A stretch of 64,000 nt of DNA from Aquimarina spinulae (GCF_943373825.1 NZ_CALSBP010000002.1:2593501-2657500); one strand, 5' to 3'; shown: positions 1-9,105, counted from the stretch's first letter. Program-made: numbers and translations. Notes: generated from the sequence alone by a model not told the origin.

Positions 1-91
1 TATAATCATCATTATTAATTTTAAATTTAAAAAAAAGAAAAAGATATATTTAATATATGTTGAAAACTATAAAGAAAATATGAATACTAGG

Positions 92-331
92 TTATACAAT
101 TCTAAGATGAGAATTTGTGTTCAGATCACTTATGATCTGAAGTACTTTGTTTTTGTCTCTTTTATGAACTTTTAAATTAATACCTCCCAGTGCGTTTGAG
201 TAGAAAGGAAAAACACCGACCATTGTTTCATTTTCGAAGAAATAAGAAATACCTTCTTGATCTAGAAGTAGTTTAAGTATAGCATACTCAAAAGGATATG
301 TATATGTTTTGATAGTAATAAAATCTTTCAT
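92..331 (-). CDS. DUF2007-like small protein
   Basis: A 79-residue protein with no signal peptide or membrane segment. The pattern (hydrophobic strand, helix with LLLDQEGI, then a strand with FFENE and a C-terminal basic helix) resembles the DUF2007 putative signal-transducing fold, a ferredoxin-like domain that is common as a stand-alone protein in Bacteroidota. No catalytic motif is visible and the role is unknown. It is transcribed away from rnr. Family assignment rests on overall pattern only. Confidence 0.65.
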   Translation of the reverse strand: MKDFITIKTYTYPFEYAILKLLLDQEGISYFFENETMVGVFPFYSNALGGINLKVHKRDKNKVLQIISDLNTNSHLRIV

Positions 332-459
332 TTCTTAAAATTATTCCTTGATAATCTTATTTCTACAAGATACAAAATAAGCGTAACAATCAAATTGATA
401 CTAATCAAAACGAATATCAATTTCTCTTAGATTGATAAATAATTTTTTATAGTAAAAGA

Positions 460-639
460 TTAATTGATTTGACTGGCTTCACGATCTGTTTTTACAGAAC
501 TATTTATTTCTGATCCTTCTAAAGTATCTTGCTTATGATCTATTGTATTATTAATGTATAAGGTAAACGAATATATACCCAATAGAAATATGAGTATGAA
601 GAGTAATATGATCTTATGTATTTTTTTGATTTTGTGCAT
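460..639 (-). CDS. small single-pass membrane protein, 59 aa
   Basis: A minus-strand reading frame of 59 codons starts with ATG at 639 and stops with TAA at 460. It has a lysine/histidine-rich N-terminus (MHKIKKIHK), one strong hydrophobic segment at about residues 10-28 and a short acidic, polar tail. This is the usual architecture of a small inner-membrane protein with the basic side in the cytoplasm. It accounts for most of the space between the DUF2007-like gene and rnr. The amino-acid pattern favours a real gene, but no family was recognised and the function is unknown. Confidence 0.5.
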   Translation of the reverse strand: MHKIKKIHKIILLFILIFLLGIYSFTLYINNTIDHKQDTLEGSEINSSVKTDREASQIN

Positions 640-878
640 ATCGAATTAAATACTAAACGGATAAAATTGAATCCTAGTGTACTAAAATTAAGTAAATTTT
701 AAGAAAAATAGCCGTAATTATTTACTTTTTTTTGATGTAATATCTTGATTTACAGATAATGGATTTTATAGCTATTTGGTAGTAATATGATTTAAGTATT
801 AATAAAAGTTTAAAGTTAAAATTACTGATGTTAAAAGATAAGCTGTACTTTTATCATAAATATATAGAATAGACATTA

Positions 879-3080
879 ATGAAAAGAAAGAGTAGAAGAA
901 GAAAAAAGAAGTCACCTAAAATAGAGAATATTACCCAGGAAATACTCAAAATATTAAAAGCTGAATCAAATAAAAGTTTTAATTATAAGCAAATCGCATC
1001 AAAACTAGGAGTAGATGATGCAAGTAGTAGAAACCAGATTATAAAAAAATTATCTCAACTTGCTGCTAAGAAACAGATAGAAGAGGTAGATAGAGGAAAA
1101 TTTAAAATCATACCTAATATTAATACCTATACAGGTATTCTAGAAATCACTTCAAAAGGTACGGGATATGTAATTGTAAAAGATCTTGAAGATGATATTT
1201 TTATTCCAAATAACAATCTTAATAAAGCGTTAAACGGAGATGAGGTAGAGGTTTATGTGTATCGTAGAAAACGAAGAGGAAAGAGCGAAGGAGAGATTTC
1301 GAGGATTATTTCTCGCAAAAGAAGTGAGTTTGTTGGTGTAATAGAGATTCAAAAAAATTATGCCTTTGTAAATATGCAAGACGGCAAAATGTATACTGAT
1401 ATTTTTATACCTAAGAATAAAATAGCCGATGCAGAGAACGGAGATAAGGTTTTAGTAAAACTAGAAGACTGGCCAGAAAAAGCAGATTCACCTTTTGGAA
1501 AAATAGTTAAAGTATTAGGAAAACCAGGAGAACACAATACCGAGATACATGCTATTTTGGCTCAGTATGGTCTGCCCTATGAGTTTCCTGAGGAGGTAGA
1601 GAATTATGCTAACACTTTAGATACATCTATTCAGGAATCAGAAATCAAGAATCGTAGGGATATGAGAAAAATTCTTACGTTTACTATTGATCCTAAGGAT
1701 GCCAAAGACTTTGATGATGCATTATCATTTCAGATTTTAGAAAATGGTAATTATGAAATCGGAATTCATATTGCAGATGTATCACATTATGTAAAACCAG
1801 GAACAATACTTGATGATGAAGCTTATGAAAGAGCAACATCTGTATACCTGGTAGATAGAGTAGTACCTATGTTACCCGAGGTCCTATCTAATAATGCCTG
1901 TTCATTAAGACCAAACGAAGAAAAATATACATTTTCTGCAGTGTTTGAATTAAATGATAAAGCAGAAATTAAAAACCAATGGTTTGGAAGAACAGTAACC
2001 TATTCTGATGCAAGATTTGCATACGAAGAAGCGCAGCATATTATAGAAACCCGCGATAATGTAATTCCCGCAGAGATTTCACTTACCAGAAAAGAATATA
2101 AAGCCGATCAAAAAATAGCCGATGCTGTACTTAAATTAGATGAGCTTGCCAAAGTTATGCGAGGTAAACGAATGGGAGAAGGAGCTATTTCTTTTGATAA
2201 AGTAGAAGTAAAATTTAGTCTAAACGAAAATAACGAACCAGTAGGAGTGTTTTTTAAGACTTCTAAAGACGCTAATAAACTTATTGAGGAGTTTATGTTA
2301 TTAGCTAATAAAAAGGTCGCAGAGTTCATAGGAAAGCAAAATCCTAAAAAAACATTTATTTATCGGGTGCATGATGAGCCTAATGACGAAAAATTAGCAG
2401 CATTACAAAATATTATTGGAAGATTTGGATATAAATTAGATCTTAGAGATCGAAAGACTACTACCAAGTCATTAAATGGATTATTAAAAGATGTTCAAGG
2501 TAAAAAAGAACAAAATTTAGTTGATACTTTAGCTATACGTAGTATGAGTAAGGCAGAATATACTACTCATAATATTGGTCATTATGGATTAGCATTTGAT
2601 TATTATTCACATTTTACTTCGCCAATACGTAGATATCCAGATGTTATGGCACACCGTTTGTTACAGCATTATTTAGATAAAGGAAAATCTGTTGCAGAAG
2701 ATGAGTATGAAGAAAAATGTAATCATAGTAGCAGTATGGAAAATCTAGCTGCCAGTGCAGAACGTGATTCTATAAAGTTTATGCAGATAAAGTTTATGAA
2801 AGATCATGAGGATGAACAGTTTCTTGGAGTCATCTCTGGAGTTACCGAGTGGGGGATTTATGTAGAAATAATTAATAATAAATGTGAAGGTATGATTCGT
2901 CTGCGGGACATGAGTGATGATCACTATGTTTTTGATCAAGATGAATATGCTATTATAGGAGAACAAACCAAAAAAGTATACCAATTAGGAGATGAGGTAT
3001 ATGTAAAAGTAAAAAATGCTGATCTTATAAAACGACACTTAGATTTTACCTTGTTAGGAAACAAGGAAGAAATAGAATAA
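879..3080 (+). CDS. rnr: ribonuclease R
   Basis: A processive 3'-5' exoribonuclease of the RNB family, acting in the cytoplasm on structured RNA. The 733-residue length is normal. Order: basic N-terminus with a winged-helix region (about residues 15-75), OB/cold-shock domains (about 80-220), the RNB catalytic core (about 255-590) and a C-terminal S1 domain (about 640-725). The core shows the metal-binding signature IDPKDAKDFDDA near residue 270 and the TSPIRRYPDVMAHRLL motif near residue 577. The ATG at 879 begins the expected lysine/arginine-rich tail. It appears monocistronic or leads the gene at 3148; no clear terminator follows. Confidence 0.95.
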   Translation: MKRKSRRRKKKSPKIENITQEILKILKAESNKSFNYKQIASKLGVDDASSRNQIIKKLSQLAAKKQIEEVDRGKFKIIPNINTYTGILEITSKGTGYVIVKDLEDDIFIPNNNLNKALNGDEVEVYVYRRKRRGKSEGEISRIISRKRSEFVGVIEIQKNYAFVNMQDGKMYTDIFIPKNKIADAENGDKVLVKLEDWPEKADSPFGKIVKVLGKPGEHNTEIHAILAQYGLPYEFPEEVENYANTLDTSIQESEIKNRRDMRKILTFTIDPKDAKDFDDALSFQILENGNYEIGIHIADVSHYVKPGTILDDEAYERATSVYLVDRVVPMLPEVLSNNACSLRPNEEKYTFSAVFELNDKAEIKNQWFGRTVTYSDARFAYEEAQHIIETRDNVIPAEISLTRKEYKADQKIADAVLKLDELAKVMRGKRMGEGAISFDKVEVKFSLNENNEPVGVFFKTSKDANKLIEEFMLLANKKVAEFIGKQNPKKTFIYRVHDEPNDEKLAALQNIIGRFGYKLDLRDRKTTTKSLNGLLKDVQGKKEQNLVDTLAIRSMSKAEYTTHNIGHYGLAFDYYSHFTSPIRRYPDVMAHRLLQHYLDKGKSVAEDEYEEKCNHSSSMENLAASAERDSIKFMQIKFMKDHEDEQFLGVISGVTEWGIYVEIINNKCEGMIRLRDMSDDHYVFDQDEYAIIGEQTKKVYQLGDEVYVKVKNADLIKRHLDFTLLGNKEEIE

Positions 3081-3147
3081 TTAAAAAATTAGTGTCGTTT
3101 ATTTTTTGTAAGATCAGAGTTGAAATATAAATCTTAAAAACAGGGCG

Positions 3148-3825
3148 ATGAAAAAATTGATATTTCTTTTTATGTTTTTATGGGTTGCATTAGGGCAAGC
3201 ACAAGAAGACGTTAAAACCAAAAATCTAGATTATTTTACAGAAGTAAAAGTTTTTGATAAAATAAAAGTAACTCTTGTTAAAAGTGATAAACATAAAGTT
3301 ATAATCACTGGTTATAAAAGATACGACGTAGAAGTTATTCAAGAAGGTCTTATTTTAAAAATTAGAATGTCTTTGGATAATCTGTGGGATAAAAGTAATA
3401 CCGAAGTTTTGGTGCATTATGAAGAGCTTAGAAAAATTGATGCTAATGAAGGATCAACAGTAGAAGTAAAAGATGTTCTTACCAGAAATAAACTTGATCT
3501 TAGAGCTCAGGAAGGAGCAATTATACAAGCAAAAACTAAAAGTGAAACATTATTTGTTAAAGCGGTTACAGGCGGAGAAGTACATTTAGAGGGTATAGCT
3601 AAAGAACAGGAAGTCGTTATTAATTCTGGAGGAAAGTATTTTGGTAGTGAACTCGAAACAAAAAGAACACAAGTAAAAATTAGTGCTGGTGGAGTAGCAG
3701 AAGTAAATGCTAAAGATTATATCAAAGCAAATACTAATGCAGGAGGAAGTATAAGGATTTATGGAGATCCGAAACAAAAGGATACTAAAAAATTTTTAGG
3801 TGGAAAAATTGTTGAAGTTAACTAA
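3148..3825 (+). CDS. exported GIN-domain (DUF2807) protein
   Basis: A 225-residue protein with a Sec signal peptide (hydrophobic residues 3-17, cleavage after GQAQ). The mature part opens with a short strand-rich segment containing the FTEVKVFDKIKVTLVKSDKH pattern and continues with repetitive strands rich in Gly, Val and Glu. This fits the putative auto-transporter adhesin, head GIN domain (DUF2807) seen in many Bacteroidota periplasmic or surface proteins, which form a beta-solenoid. No T9SS sorting domain is present. Its molecular role is unknown. It sits 67 bases after rnr. Confidence 0.75.
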   Translation: MKKLIFLFMFLWVALGQAQEDVKTKNLDYFTEVKVFDKIKVTLVKSDKHKVIITGYKRYDVEVIQEGLILKIRMSLDNLWDKSNTEVLVHYEELRKIDANEGSTVEVKDVLTRNKLDLRAQEGAIIQAKTKSETLFVKAVTGGEVHLEGIAKEQEVVINSGGKYFGSELETKRTQVKISAGGVAEVNAKDYIKANTNAGGSIRIYGDPKQKDTKKFLGGKIVEVN

Positions 3826-3841
3826 GTAGTTTTTAACTTTG
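3812..3841 (+). promoter_or_regulatory. promoter for the LysE-type exporter
   Basis: TTG at 3812-3814 is followed after 19 bases by TAACTTTG at 3834-3841, a perfect match to the Bacteroidota -33/-7 consensus TTG-N17-23-TANNTTTG. Transcription would begin near 3848, about 15 bases before the ATG at 3863. The -33 element lies inside the end of the preceding gene. Confidence 0.55.
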
Positions 3842-3862
3842 TAATAAATACGCTTAGACCCT

Positions 3863-4558
3863 ATGCTTCAAGATGCTCAAGCAGCTATACCATTAGGTTT
3901 TTTATTAGCCTTTCTAATTGGACCCGTTTTTTTTGTACTTCTGGAAACAGCAGCTATTAAAGGGTTTAGAGCAGCTTTAGCTGTAGATTTAGGAGTTATC
4001 TTTGCAGATATAGTATTTATTCTTATCGCTTATTTTAGTACCAATCAGATTTTAGAAAAAATAAAAGATGATCCTGCCTTATTTATATTTGGAGGGATGT
4101 TATTATCTACTTATGGTGTAATTTCTTTTATTCAGGAAAGAAAAAACTATAATAAACTTAGAGATACTACGGTAGAAATTATCAATAAGCATAACTATTT
4201 TATGTTATTTATAAAGGGTTTTTTACTCAATTTTATAAATATTGGAGTATTAGGATTTTGGTTAAGTGTTATTATTGTTATAGGACCACAGTTAGATATG
4301 AATACCAATAGAATTCTACGTTTTTTTACAATGGTTTTAGGTACATATCTTTTTATTGATTTCTTTAAAATGTTGCTAGCAAAGAGATTGAAGAGAAAAT
4401 TAACTCCAAAAAGAACCTATATCATCAAAAGAGTCATTAGTATTATTATGATTGTATTTGGTGTATTTCTTATTTTAAAAGGTGTTTTACCAGATACAAT
4501 GGAGAAACGAATTCAGGACGAAATTGAAAAAATAACACCAGAATCCAGATTTAAATAA
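3863..4558 (+). CDS. LysE family translocator
   Basis: A 231-residue inner-membrane protein. The N-terminal pattern, a hydrophobic helix with PLGFLLAFLIGPVFFVLLE followed by a gap and GFRAALAVDLGVIFADIVFI, is the signature of the LysE/RhtB amino-acid exporter family. About six hydrophobic segments are visible (near residues 8-28, 40-60, 70-88, 115-140, 150-170 and 190-210), with a charged cytoplasmic tail. The substrate cannot be read from sequence. It has its own promoter at 3812-3841 and ends in a bidirectional hairpin terminator shared with tRNA-Cys. Confidence 0.88.
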   Translation: MLQDAQAAIPLGFLLAFLIGPVFFVLLETAAIKGFRAALAVDLGVIFADIVFILIAYFSTNQILEKIKDDPALFIFGGMLLSTYGVISFIQERKNYNKLRDTTVEIINKHNYFMLFIKGFLLNFINIGVLGFWLSVIIVIGPQLDMNTNRILRFFTMVLGTYLFIDFFKMLLAKRLKRKLTPKRTYIIKRVISIIMIVFGVFLILKGVLPDTMEKRIQDEIEKITPESRFK

Positions 4559-4587
4559 AAAATCCTGCACGTAAGTACAGGATTTTT
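4557..4587. terminator. bidirectional terminator between the LysE gene and tRNA-Cys
   Basis: The inverted repeat AAAAATCCTG / CAGGATTTTT has a 10-base loop and A/T runs on both sides. It can end the LysE-type gene on the plus strand and the tRNA-Cys transcript on the minus strand. Confidence 0.8.
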
Positions 4588-4588
4588 G

Positions 4589-4659
4589 AGGTGTCGAGCG
4601 GATTCGAACCGCTGTAGATGGTGTTGCAGACCACTGCCTAGCCACTCGGCCACGACACC
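4589..4659 (-). tRNA. tRNA-Cys (GCA)
   Basis: A cloverleaf can be folded by eye on the minus strand. The acceptor stem is GGTGTCG/CGACACC, followed by discriminator T, which is typical of tRNA-Cys. The anticodon stem GTGGT/ACCAT closes the loop CTGCAAC, giving anticodon GCA. The T arm GCGGTTCGAATCCGC is complete. The length is 71 nt and no CCA is encoded. Confidence 0.95.
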
Positions 4660-4677
4660 CAATTTTTGATTGGAAGG

Positions 4678-4685
4678 CAAATGTA
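4678..4685 (-). promoter_or_regulatory. -7 promoter box of tRNA-Cys
   Basis: The minus strand reads TACATTTG, a perfect TANNTTTG match ending 18 bases before the tRNA 5' end, so transcription would start about 10 bases upstream of the tRNA. No clear -33 TTG was seen. Confidence 0.5.
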
Positions 4686-4754
4686 AAAAAATTTATGATT
4701 ACTTCTTAAATGATTTTACAATAAAACGCTTTTCATGCAATTTTAACACTATAG

Positions 4755-5111
4755 TTATCGGTTTTTACTCCTTGTGATAGTAACCATTTCTACATTTCCG
4801 CCTATAGGTGGATTAATTTTAGAAACATCTACAACAACTTTATCAACCAATGGTAATTCATCTAATATACGAACTAAAATTCGCTCTGCGGCATGTTCTA
4901 ATAATTTAGAACGAATAGCCATCTCTTCTTTTACAATATGATTAAGATGAACATAATCTACAGTTTCTGCTAAACGATCAGATATTGCAGACTTTGATAA
5001 ATCGGCCTTAATCTTTAGATCTACTCTGTAATCCGATCCTATTTTTTTCTCTTCAACAAGGCATCCATGATAAGCATAAACCTTGATATTTTTTAACTTT
5101 ATTAGTCCCAC
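4755..5111 (-). CDS. folB: dihydroneopterin aldolase
   Basis: Converts 7,8-dihydroneopterin to 6-hydroxymethyl-dihydropterin in folate synthesis. From GTG at 5111 the protein is 118 residues, the usual FolB length, and begins MGLIKLKNIKVYAYHG, the typical family start. The YHG motif, the E-rich dimer segment and the C-terminal KINPPIGG motif with the catalytic lysine are present. A longer in-frame TTG start at 5126 exists, but it overlaps the probable promoter box (5124-5131), so the GTG start is preferred. Transcription starting 6-8 bases downstream of the box would leave a very short leader. Confidence 0.92.
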   Translation of the reverse strand: MGLIKLKNIKVYAYHGCLVEEKKIGSDYRVDLKIKADLSKSAISDRLAETVDYVHLNHIVKEEMAIRSKLLEHAAERILVRILDELPLVDKVVVDVSKINPPIGGNVEMVTITRSKNR

Positions 5112-5123
5112 GGGGTTTTTAAG

Positions 5124-5131
5124 CAAATGTA
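5124..5131 (-). promoter_or_regulatory. -7 promoter box of folB
   Basis: The minus strand carries TACATTTG (TANNTTTG). Its position, 13 bases before the GTG at 5111, makes the upstream TTG codon at 5126 unlikely as a start and implies a nearly leaderless transcript. No good -33 element was found. Confidence 0.45.
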
Positions 5132-5246
5132 AAAAGAATCTTTATGATTTGTGTAGGGAGAATACCCCTTTTCTGATGAATTTTGATATTAATAAAATAA
5201 TTGCATTAAAGATTTTTATACAATAGCAAGGCAGGATTAGAATTTG

Positions 5247-5254
5247 TAGTTTTG
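5247..5254 (+). promoter_or_regulatory. -7 promoter box of glnS
   Basis: TAGTTTTG matches TANNTTTG. A start of transcription near 5261 supports the ATG at 5273 over the in-frame upstream codon at 5252, which would lie inside the promoter. Confidence 0.45.
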
Positions 5255-5272
5255 TGTTTTATTAGATTACAG

Positions 5273-7315
5273 ATGTCAGAAGAAAAAAAACCGCTTAATT
5301 TTATAGAGCATATTGTAGAGGAGGACCTTACAACAGGTATGAGTACAGAAAATTTACGTTTTCGTTTCCCTCCAGAACCCAATGGATACTTACATATAGG
5401 GCATACCAAAGCAATAGGTATTAGTTTTGGTCTTGGTCTTAGGTATAATGCACCAGTAAACCTACGTTTTGATGATACTAATCCTGCCAAAGAAGAACAG
5501 GAATATGTAGATGCAATTAAAGAAGATATAACATGGTTAGGATATCAATGGGATAAAGAATGTTATTCGTCTGACTATTTTCAGCAATTATATGATTGGA
5601 CTGTTCGACTTATTAAGGATGGTAAAGCCTATGTAGATTCTCAATCTGCAGAAACTATTGCTTCTCAAAAAGGAACTACCACAGAACCAGGAACAAATAG
5701 TCCATATAGAGACCGTTCTGTTAAAGAAAATTTAGAGCTTTTTCAGAAAATGAAAGAAGGTGAGTTTAATGAAGGTGATCATGTTGTGAGGGCAAAGATC
5801 GATATGGCAGACCCAAATATGCTAATGCGAGATCCTTTGATGTATAGAATATTAAAAAAATCACATCACAGAACCGGTGATGATTGGTGTATATATCCAA
5901 TGTATGACTGGACACATGGCGAAAGTGATTATATAGAAAACATCTCACATTCTTTATGTTCCTTAGAATTTAAACCACATAGAAAATTGTATGACTGGTT
6001 CCTTGATCAAGTATATAGTACGAATATACGACCAAAACAAAGGGAGTTTGCAAGACTTAATTTAAGTTATACGATCATGAGTAAGCGTAAATTACTCAAG
6101 TTAGTAAAAGAAGGAGTAGTATCTGGATGGGATGACCCCAGGATGCCTACAATTTCGGCATTAAGAAGGCGTGGGTATACTCCAACATCAATACGAAAGT
6201 TTGTTGAAACTGTTGGCGTTGCAAAACGTGAAAATGTAATTGATGTATCATTATTAGAGTTCTGTGTACGAGAAGATCTTAATAAAACAGCACCAAGAGT
6301 AATGGCCGTTTTGGATCCGGTTAAGCTTGTTATTACCAATTATCCAAAAGGAGAAGAAGAGTGGTTAGAAGCAGAAAACAACCCAGAAGATGAAGCTGCA
6401 GGTTCTAGAAAAATACCGTTTTCTGGCGAATTATATATCGAAAGAGAGGACTTTAAAGAAGAGGCAGGGAGAAAGTTTTTTAGGTTAACTTTAGGAAAAG
6501 AGGTACGCCTTAAAAATGCGTATATCATCAAAGGAGAACGAGTGATAAAAGATGCCGAAGGAAATATTACAGAAATCCAATGTACATATGATCCAAAGAG
6601 CAAGTCGGGAAGTGGTACCGAAGAATCAAAACGTAATGTAAAAGGTACGTTACATTGGGTATCAATAAGTCATGCTATTCCCTCTAAGGTTAGGATTTAT
6701 GATCGATTATTTAATGATGAAGCTCCAGATGGTCATAAAGACAAAGATTTTGTTGAGTTTTTAAACCCAGATTCTTTAAAAATAATAACAGGTTATATAG
6801 AGCCTAGTCTAAAGGATGTTAAACCATTAGACCAGTTTCAGTTTCAAAGATTAGGGTATTTTAATGTGGATATAGATAGTAAACCTGATGCTTTGGTATT
6901 TAATAAAACTGTTGGTTTACGAGATACATGGGCAAAAGTAAAACCGGTTTCGATAGATCAAAATAATCAAAACAAACCTCAGAATCAGCAAAAAGGAATA
7001 CCTGCAATCGAAGAAATAAAAAGAGCAGGGAAGAAGTATACAAATGTACCAGATATTAAAAGAGAAGGGCTTAAAATCAAAATTATAGAAGCTGCCAAAA
7101 CTGTAGAAATAGAAGAGCTTGTACCTCTTTATGAAACAGCTGTAAAAAAAGCAGGAACTCGTATTGCTACTATGATCGCCTTAAGTGAAATCCTTAAAAA
7201 TAAAGGAATTCAACCTGATCAGTTAGCAAAAGATTTTGTTACCAAAGCTCTTGAGGATAAGAATGAATTATTGCAATTAGAAGCCAAAAAAGTGGCTTCT
7301 AACTATAATATATAA
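5273..7315 (+). CDS. glnS: glutamine--tRNA ligase
   Basis: Class I aminoacyl-tRNA synthetase that charges tRNA-Gln with glutamine. From ATG at 5273 it is 680 residues. The catalytic Rossmann domain carries PPEPNGYLHIGHTKA (HIGH, about residues 35-47) and the KMSKS-like segment TIMSKRKLL (about 266-274). An anticodon-binding beta-barrel part follows (about 340-550). The last 120 residues (KKAGTRIATMIALSEILKNKG and flanks) form a GatB/YqeY-like tail, which explains why it is longer than the E. coli enzyme; this extension is common in Bacteroidota. A hairpin at 7319-7363 ends the transcript. Confidence 0.96.
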   Translation: MSEEKKPLNFIEHIVEEDLTTGMSTENLRFRFPPEPNGYLHIGHTKAIGISFGLGLRYNAPVNLRFDDTNPAKEEQEYVDAIKEDITWLGYQWDKECYSSDYFQQLYDWTVRLIKDGKAYVDSQSAETIASQKGTTTEPGTNSPYRDRSVKENLELFQKMKEGEFNEGDHVVRAKIDMADPNMLMRDPLMYRILKKSHHRTGDDWCIYPMYDWTHGESDYIENISHSLCSLEFKPHRKLYDWFLDQVYSTNIRPKQREFARLNLSYTIMSKRKLLKLVKEGVVSGWDDPRMPTISALRRRGYTPTSIRKFVETVGVAKRENVIDVSLLEFCVREDLNKTAPRVMAVLDPVKLVITNYPKGEEEWLEAENNPEDEAAGSRKIPFSGELYIEREDFKEEAGRKFFRLTLGKEVRLKNAYIIKGERVIKDAEGNITEIQCTYDPKSKSGSGTEESKRNVKGTLHWVSISHAIPSKVRIYDRLFNDEAPDGHKDKDFVEFLNPDSLKIITGYIEPSLKDVKPLDQFQFQRLGYFNVDIDSKPDALVFNKTVGLRDTWAKVKPVSIDQNNQNKPQNQQKGIPAIEEIKRAGKKYTNVPDIKREGLKIKIIEAAKTVEIEELVPLYETAVKKAGTRIATMIALSEILKNKGIQPDQLAKDFVTKALEDKNELLQLEAKKVASNYNI

Positions 7316-7318
7316 TGG

Positions 7319-7363
7319 AAAAACTTGTAGATACAGAAAATGTTTTGTGTCTATAAGTTTTTT
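7319..7363. terminator. bidirectional terminator, glnS and convergent gene
   Basis: A roughly 16-bp imperfect hairpin (AAAACTTGTAGATACA against TGTGTCTATAAGTTTT, with G-T wobbles) followed by TTTTTTAATTTTT. It lies between the convergent ends of glnS and the gene at 7369. Confidence 0.7.
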
Positions 7364-7368
7364 AATTT

Positions 7369-7878
7369 TTAATTATCTGCAATATGCTCATCTAAAGGAA
7401 TTTCTATATCTGTTTTAAAATTAGGAAAGAGCTTTTTGGTATGCGGATCATCAAGAAGTTTATTAGATTCTACAAAATACCATTGAGATTTTTTCTTGTT
7501 ATAAAAACCAAATAATGAACTTTTTAAAGTAATTAACCTACCATTAAAGTCCATTTTCACTGTGTTTTTAACCAAACAATGATATTCTTTTCTTTCTTTT
7601 TTTATCTCGGTTACTTCATCTATTTCAGAACTAAGGATTTTTATTTTTTGAGCATCCATGGTTCTGTAAATTTCATCCATAGTATCCATTAGTTGTTTTT
7701 CCCCATAAGCTTTGTAAACTTCTGGATGAGTATATTTGAGTATTGTACTTAAATTTCTATCTATAGATGCTTTAGAAGTTGCTTTGGCATCTCGTAATGC
7801 AAATTCTTTAAGTGTATTTATGTCTTGACAAAAAATACTACCAGAAATGAAAATGAAAACAAATAAAAAGTTTTTCAT
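7369..7878 (-). CDS. exported protein of unknown function
   Basis: A 169-residue protein from ATG at 7878; an in-frame TTG three codons upstream is less likely. It has a Sec signal peptide (MKNFLFVFIFISGSIFCQ) and a mature part with an amphipathic helix followed by strands, ending in the motif KSQWYFVESNKL and an acidic tail. The organisation, a helix with RNLSTILKYTHPEVYKAYG and then a sheet, recalls SnoaL/NTF2-like folds, but the family was not recognised with confidence. Probably periplasmic. It is convergent with glnS. Confidence 0.7.
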   Translation of the reverse strand: MKNFLFVFIFISGSIFCQDINTLKEFALRDAKATSKASIDRNLSTILKYTHPEVYKAYGEKQLMDTMDEIYRTMDAQKIKILSSEIDEVTEIKKERKEYHCLVKNTVKMDFNGRLITLKSSLFGFYNKKKSQWYFVESNKLLDDPHTKKLFPNFKTDIEIPLDEHIADN

Positions 7879-8109
7879 GGGAGACAATTTTTCTTAAAGA
7901 TAACAATTTTTTATAGTATAAAGAATTCTTATGGTTTTTAAGAAATCATTATTTTTTCTTATTAAAAATGGATTCATATAAAAAGATGTAAGAGAAGAAA
8001 AAAAAGAGGTAATATAATCTTATCACTTTTATGTGTTGGTTGTATAAAAACGCGTTATTTTAAGTTTTTTAGAAAAATAACAACAATTTTAAATTATTGT
8101 AGAAAAAAT

Positions 8110-8146
8110 AAACCCGATCACAAAGTTTGATCGGGTTTACGAATTA
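8110..8146 (-). terminator. terminator after the SPFH gene
   Basis: A strong 11-bp stem (AAACCCGATCA / TGATCGGGTTT, 8110-8120 with 8128-8138). On the minus strand it is followed by ATTTTTTC. It lies 15 bases or so beyond the stop of the SPFH gene. Confidence 0.8.
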
Positions 8147-8160
8147 AAATTATATTTTTA

Positions 8161-9105
8161 TTAATTGTTGTCTGGTTTTTTGCCAAGACCCTTTTTGGCG
8201 TTTTGCTTTTTCATTTCTTCTCCAATTTGATTTGAAGCCGTAAATGATGCAATCATGTTATTTAACATATCGCTTCCTGCTTGTGGAGAATTGGGAAGCA
8301 AAATTAAATTACTGTTAGTTTCTTCACCAATAGATTGTAAAGTATCATAATGCTGTGTTACTACGATTAGAGCAGAAGCTTCCTGAGAATTAATACCTAC
8401 GTTATTTAAAACATCAACACTCTCTTCTAGACCTCTGGCAATTTCTCTACGTTGATCTGCAATACCTTGTCCTTGTAATCTTTTACTTTCAGCTTCAGCA
8501 CGTGCTTTTGCTACAATTTTAATTCTTTCAGCTTCAGCTTCATATTCTGCTGCCACCTTTTCACGTTCGGCAGCATTAATTCTGTTCATAGCTTCTTTAA
8601 CCTGCATATCAGGATCAATATCTGTCACCAAAGTTTTAATGATATCATATCCATAATTTACCATGGCTTCATTAAGTTCTTGTTTTACTGCTATGGCAAT
8701 ATCATCTTTACGTTCAAAAACATCATCTAGTTTCATTTTTGGTACTTCGGCACGAACAACATCAAAAACATAAGATGTAATTTGATCATGTGGATTTTCT
8801 AATTTATAAAAAGCATCGTATACTTTTTCTTTAATTACCTGAAATTGAACAGAGATTTTAAGACGTACAAATACATCATCTTTTGTTTTGGTTTCGACAA
8901 GAACATCAAGCTGTTGGATTTTTAGATTGATTCGTCCGGCGATTCTATCAAAAATCGGAATTTTAAAATGTAATCCCGAGTTTCTGATACTCAAAAATTT
9001 ACCAAATCGCTCAACCACTGCAGAGGTTTGTTGTTTTACGGTGAATATACCTGAAAGCAGAATGATAAATCCGAGAATTACTATTGGAATTAAAAATAGT
9101 CCCAT
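8161..9105 (-). CDS. SPFH/Band 7 membrane protein (stomatin/paraslipin type)
   Basis: A 314-residue membrane-anchored scaffold protein of the SPFH (stomatin-prohibitin-flotillin-HflK/C) superfamily. One N-terminal membrane segment (residues 2-22) is followed by the SPFH domain, with TVKQQTSAVVERFGKF at about 23-38 and the conserved NYGYDIIKTLVTDIDPD near 150-166. A charged coiled coil follows (about 170-235; many EAEAERIK/ARAEAESKR repeats), then a C-terminal region ending in basic residues. The pattern is closest to the QmcA/paraslipin group. The role is usually membrane organisation or protease partnering, but no NfeD-type partner gene is adjacent. The small DUF4177-like gene upstream may share its transcript. 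Confidence 0.9.
   Translation of the reverse strand: MGLFLIPIVILGFIILLSGIFTVKQQTSAVVERFGKFLSIRNSGLHFKIPIFDRIAGRINLKIQQLDVLVETKTKDDVFVRLKISVQFQVIKEKVYDAFYKLENPHDQITSYVFDVVRAEVPKMKLDDVFERKDDIAIAVKQELNEAMVNYGYDIIKTLVTDIDPDMQVKEAMNRINAAEREKVAAEYEAEAERIKIVAKARAEAESKRLQGQGIADQRREIARGLEESVDVLNNVGINSQEASALIVVTQHYDTLQSIGEETNSNLILLPNSPQAGSDMLNNMIASFTASNQIGEEMKKQNAKKGLGKKPDNN

Noticed and set aside
5252..5272. Upstream in-frame start for glnS
   Set aside because: It overlaps the probable -7 box and adds residues not seen in the family.
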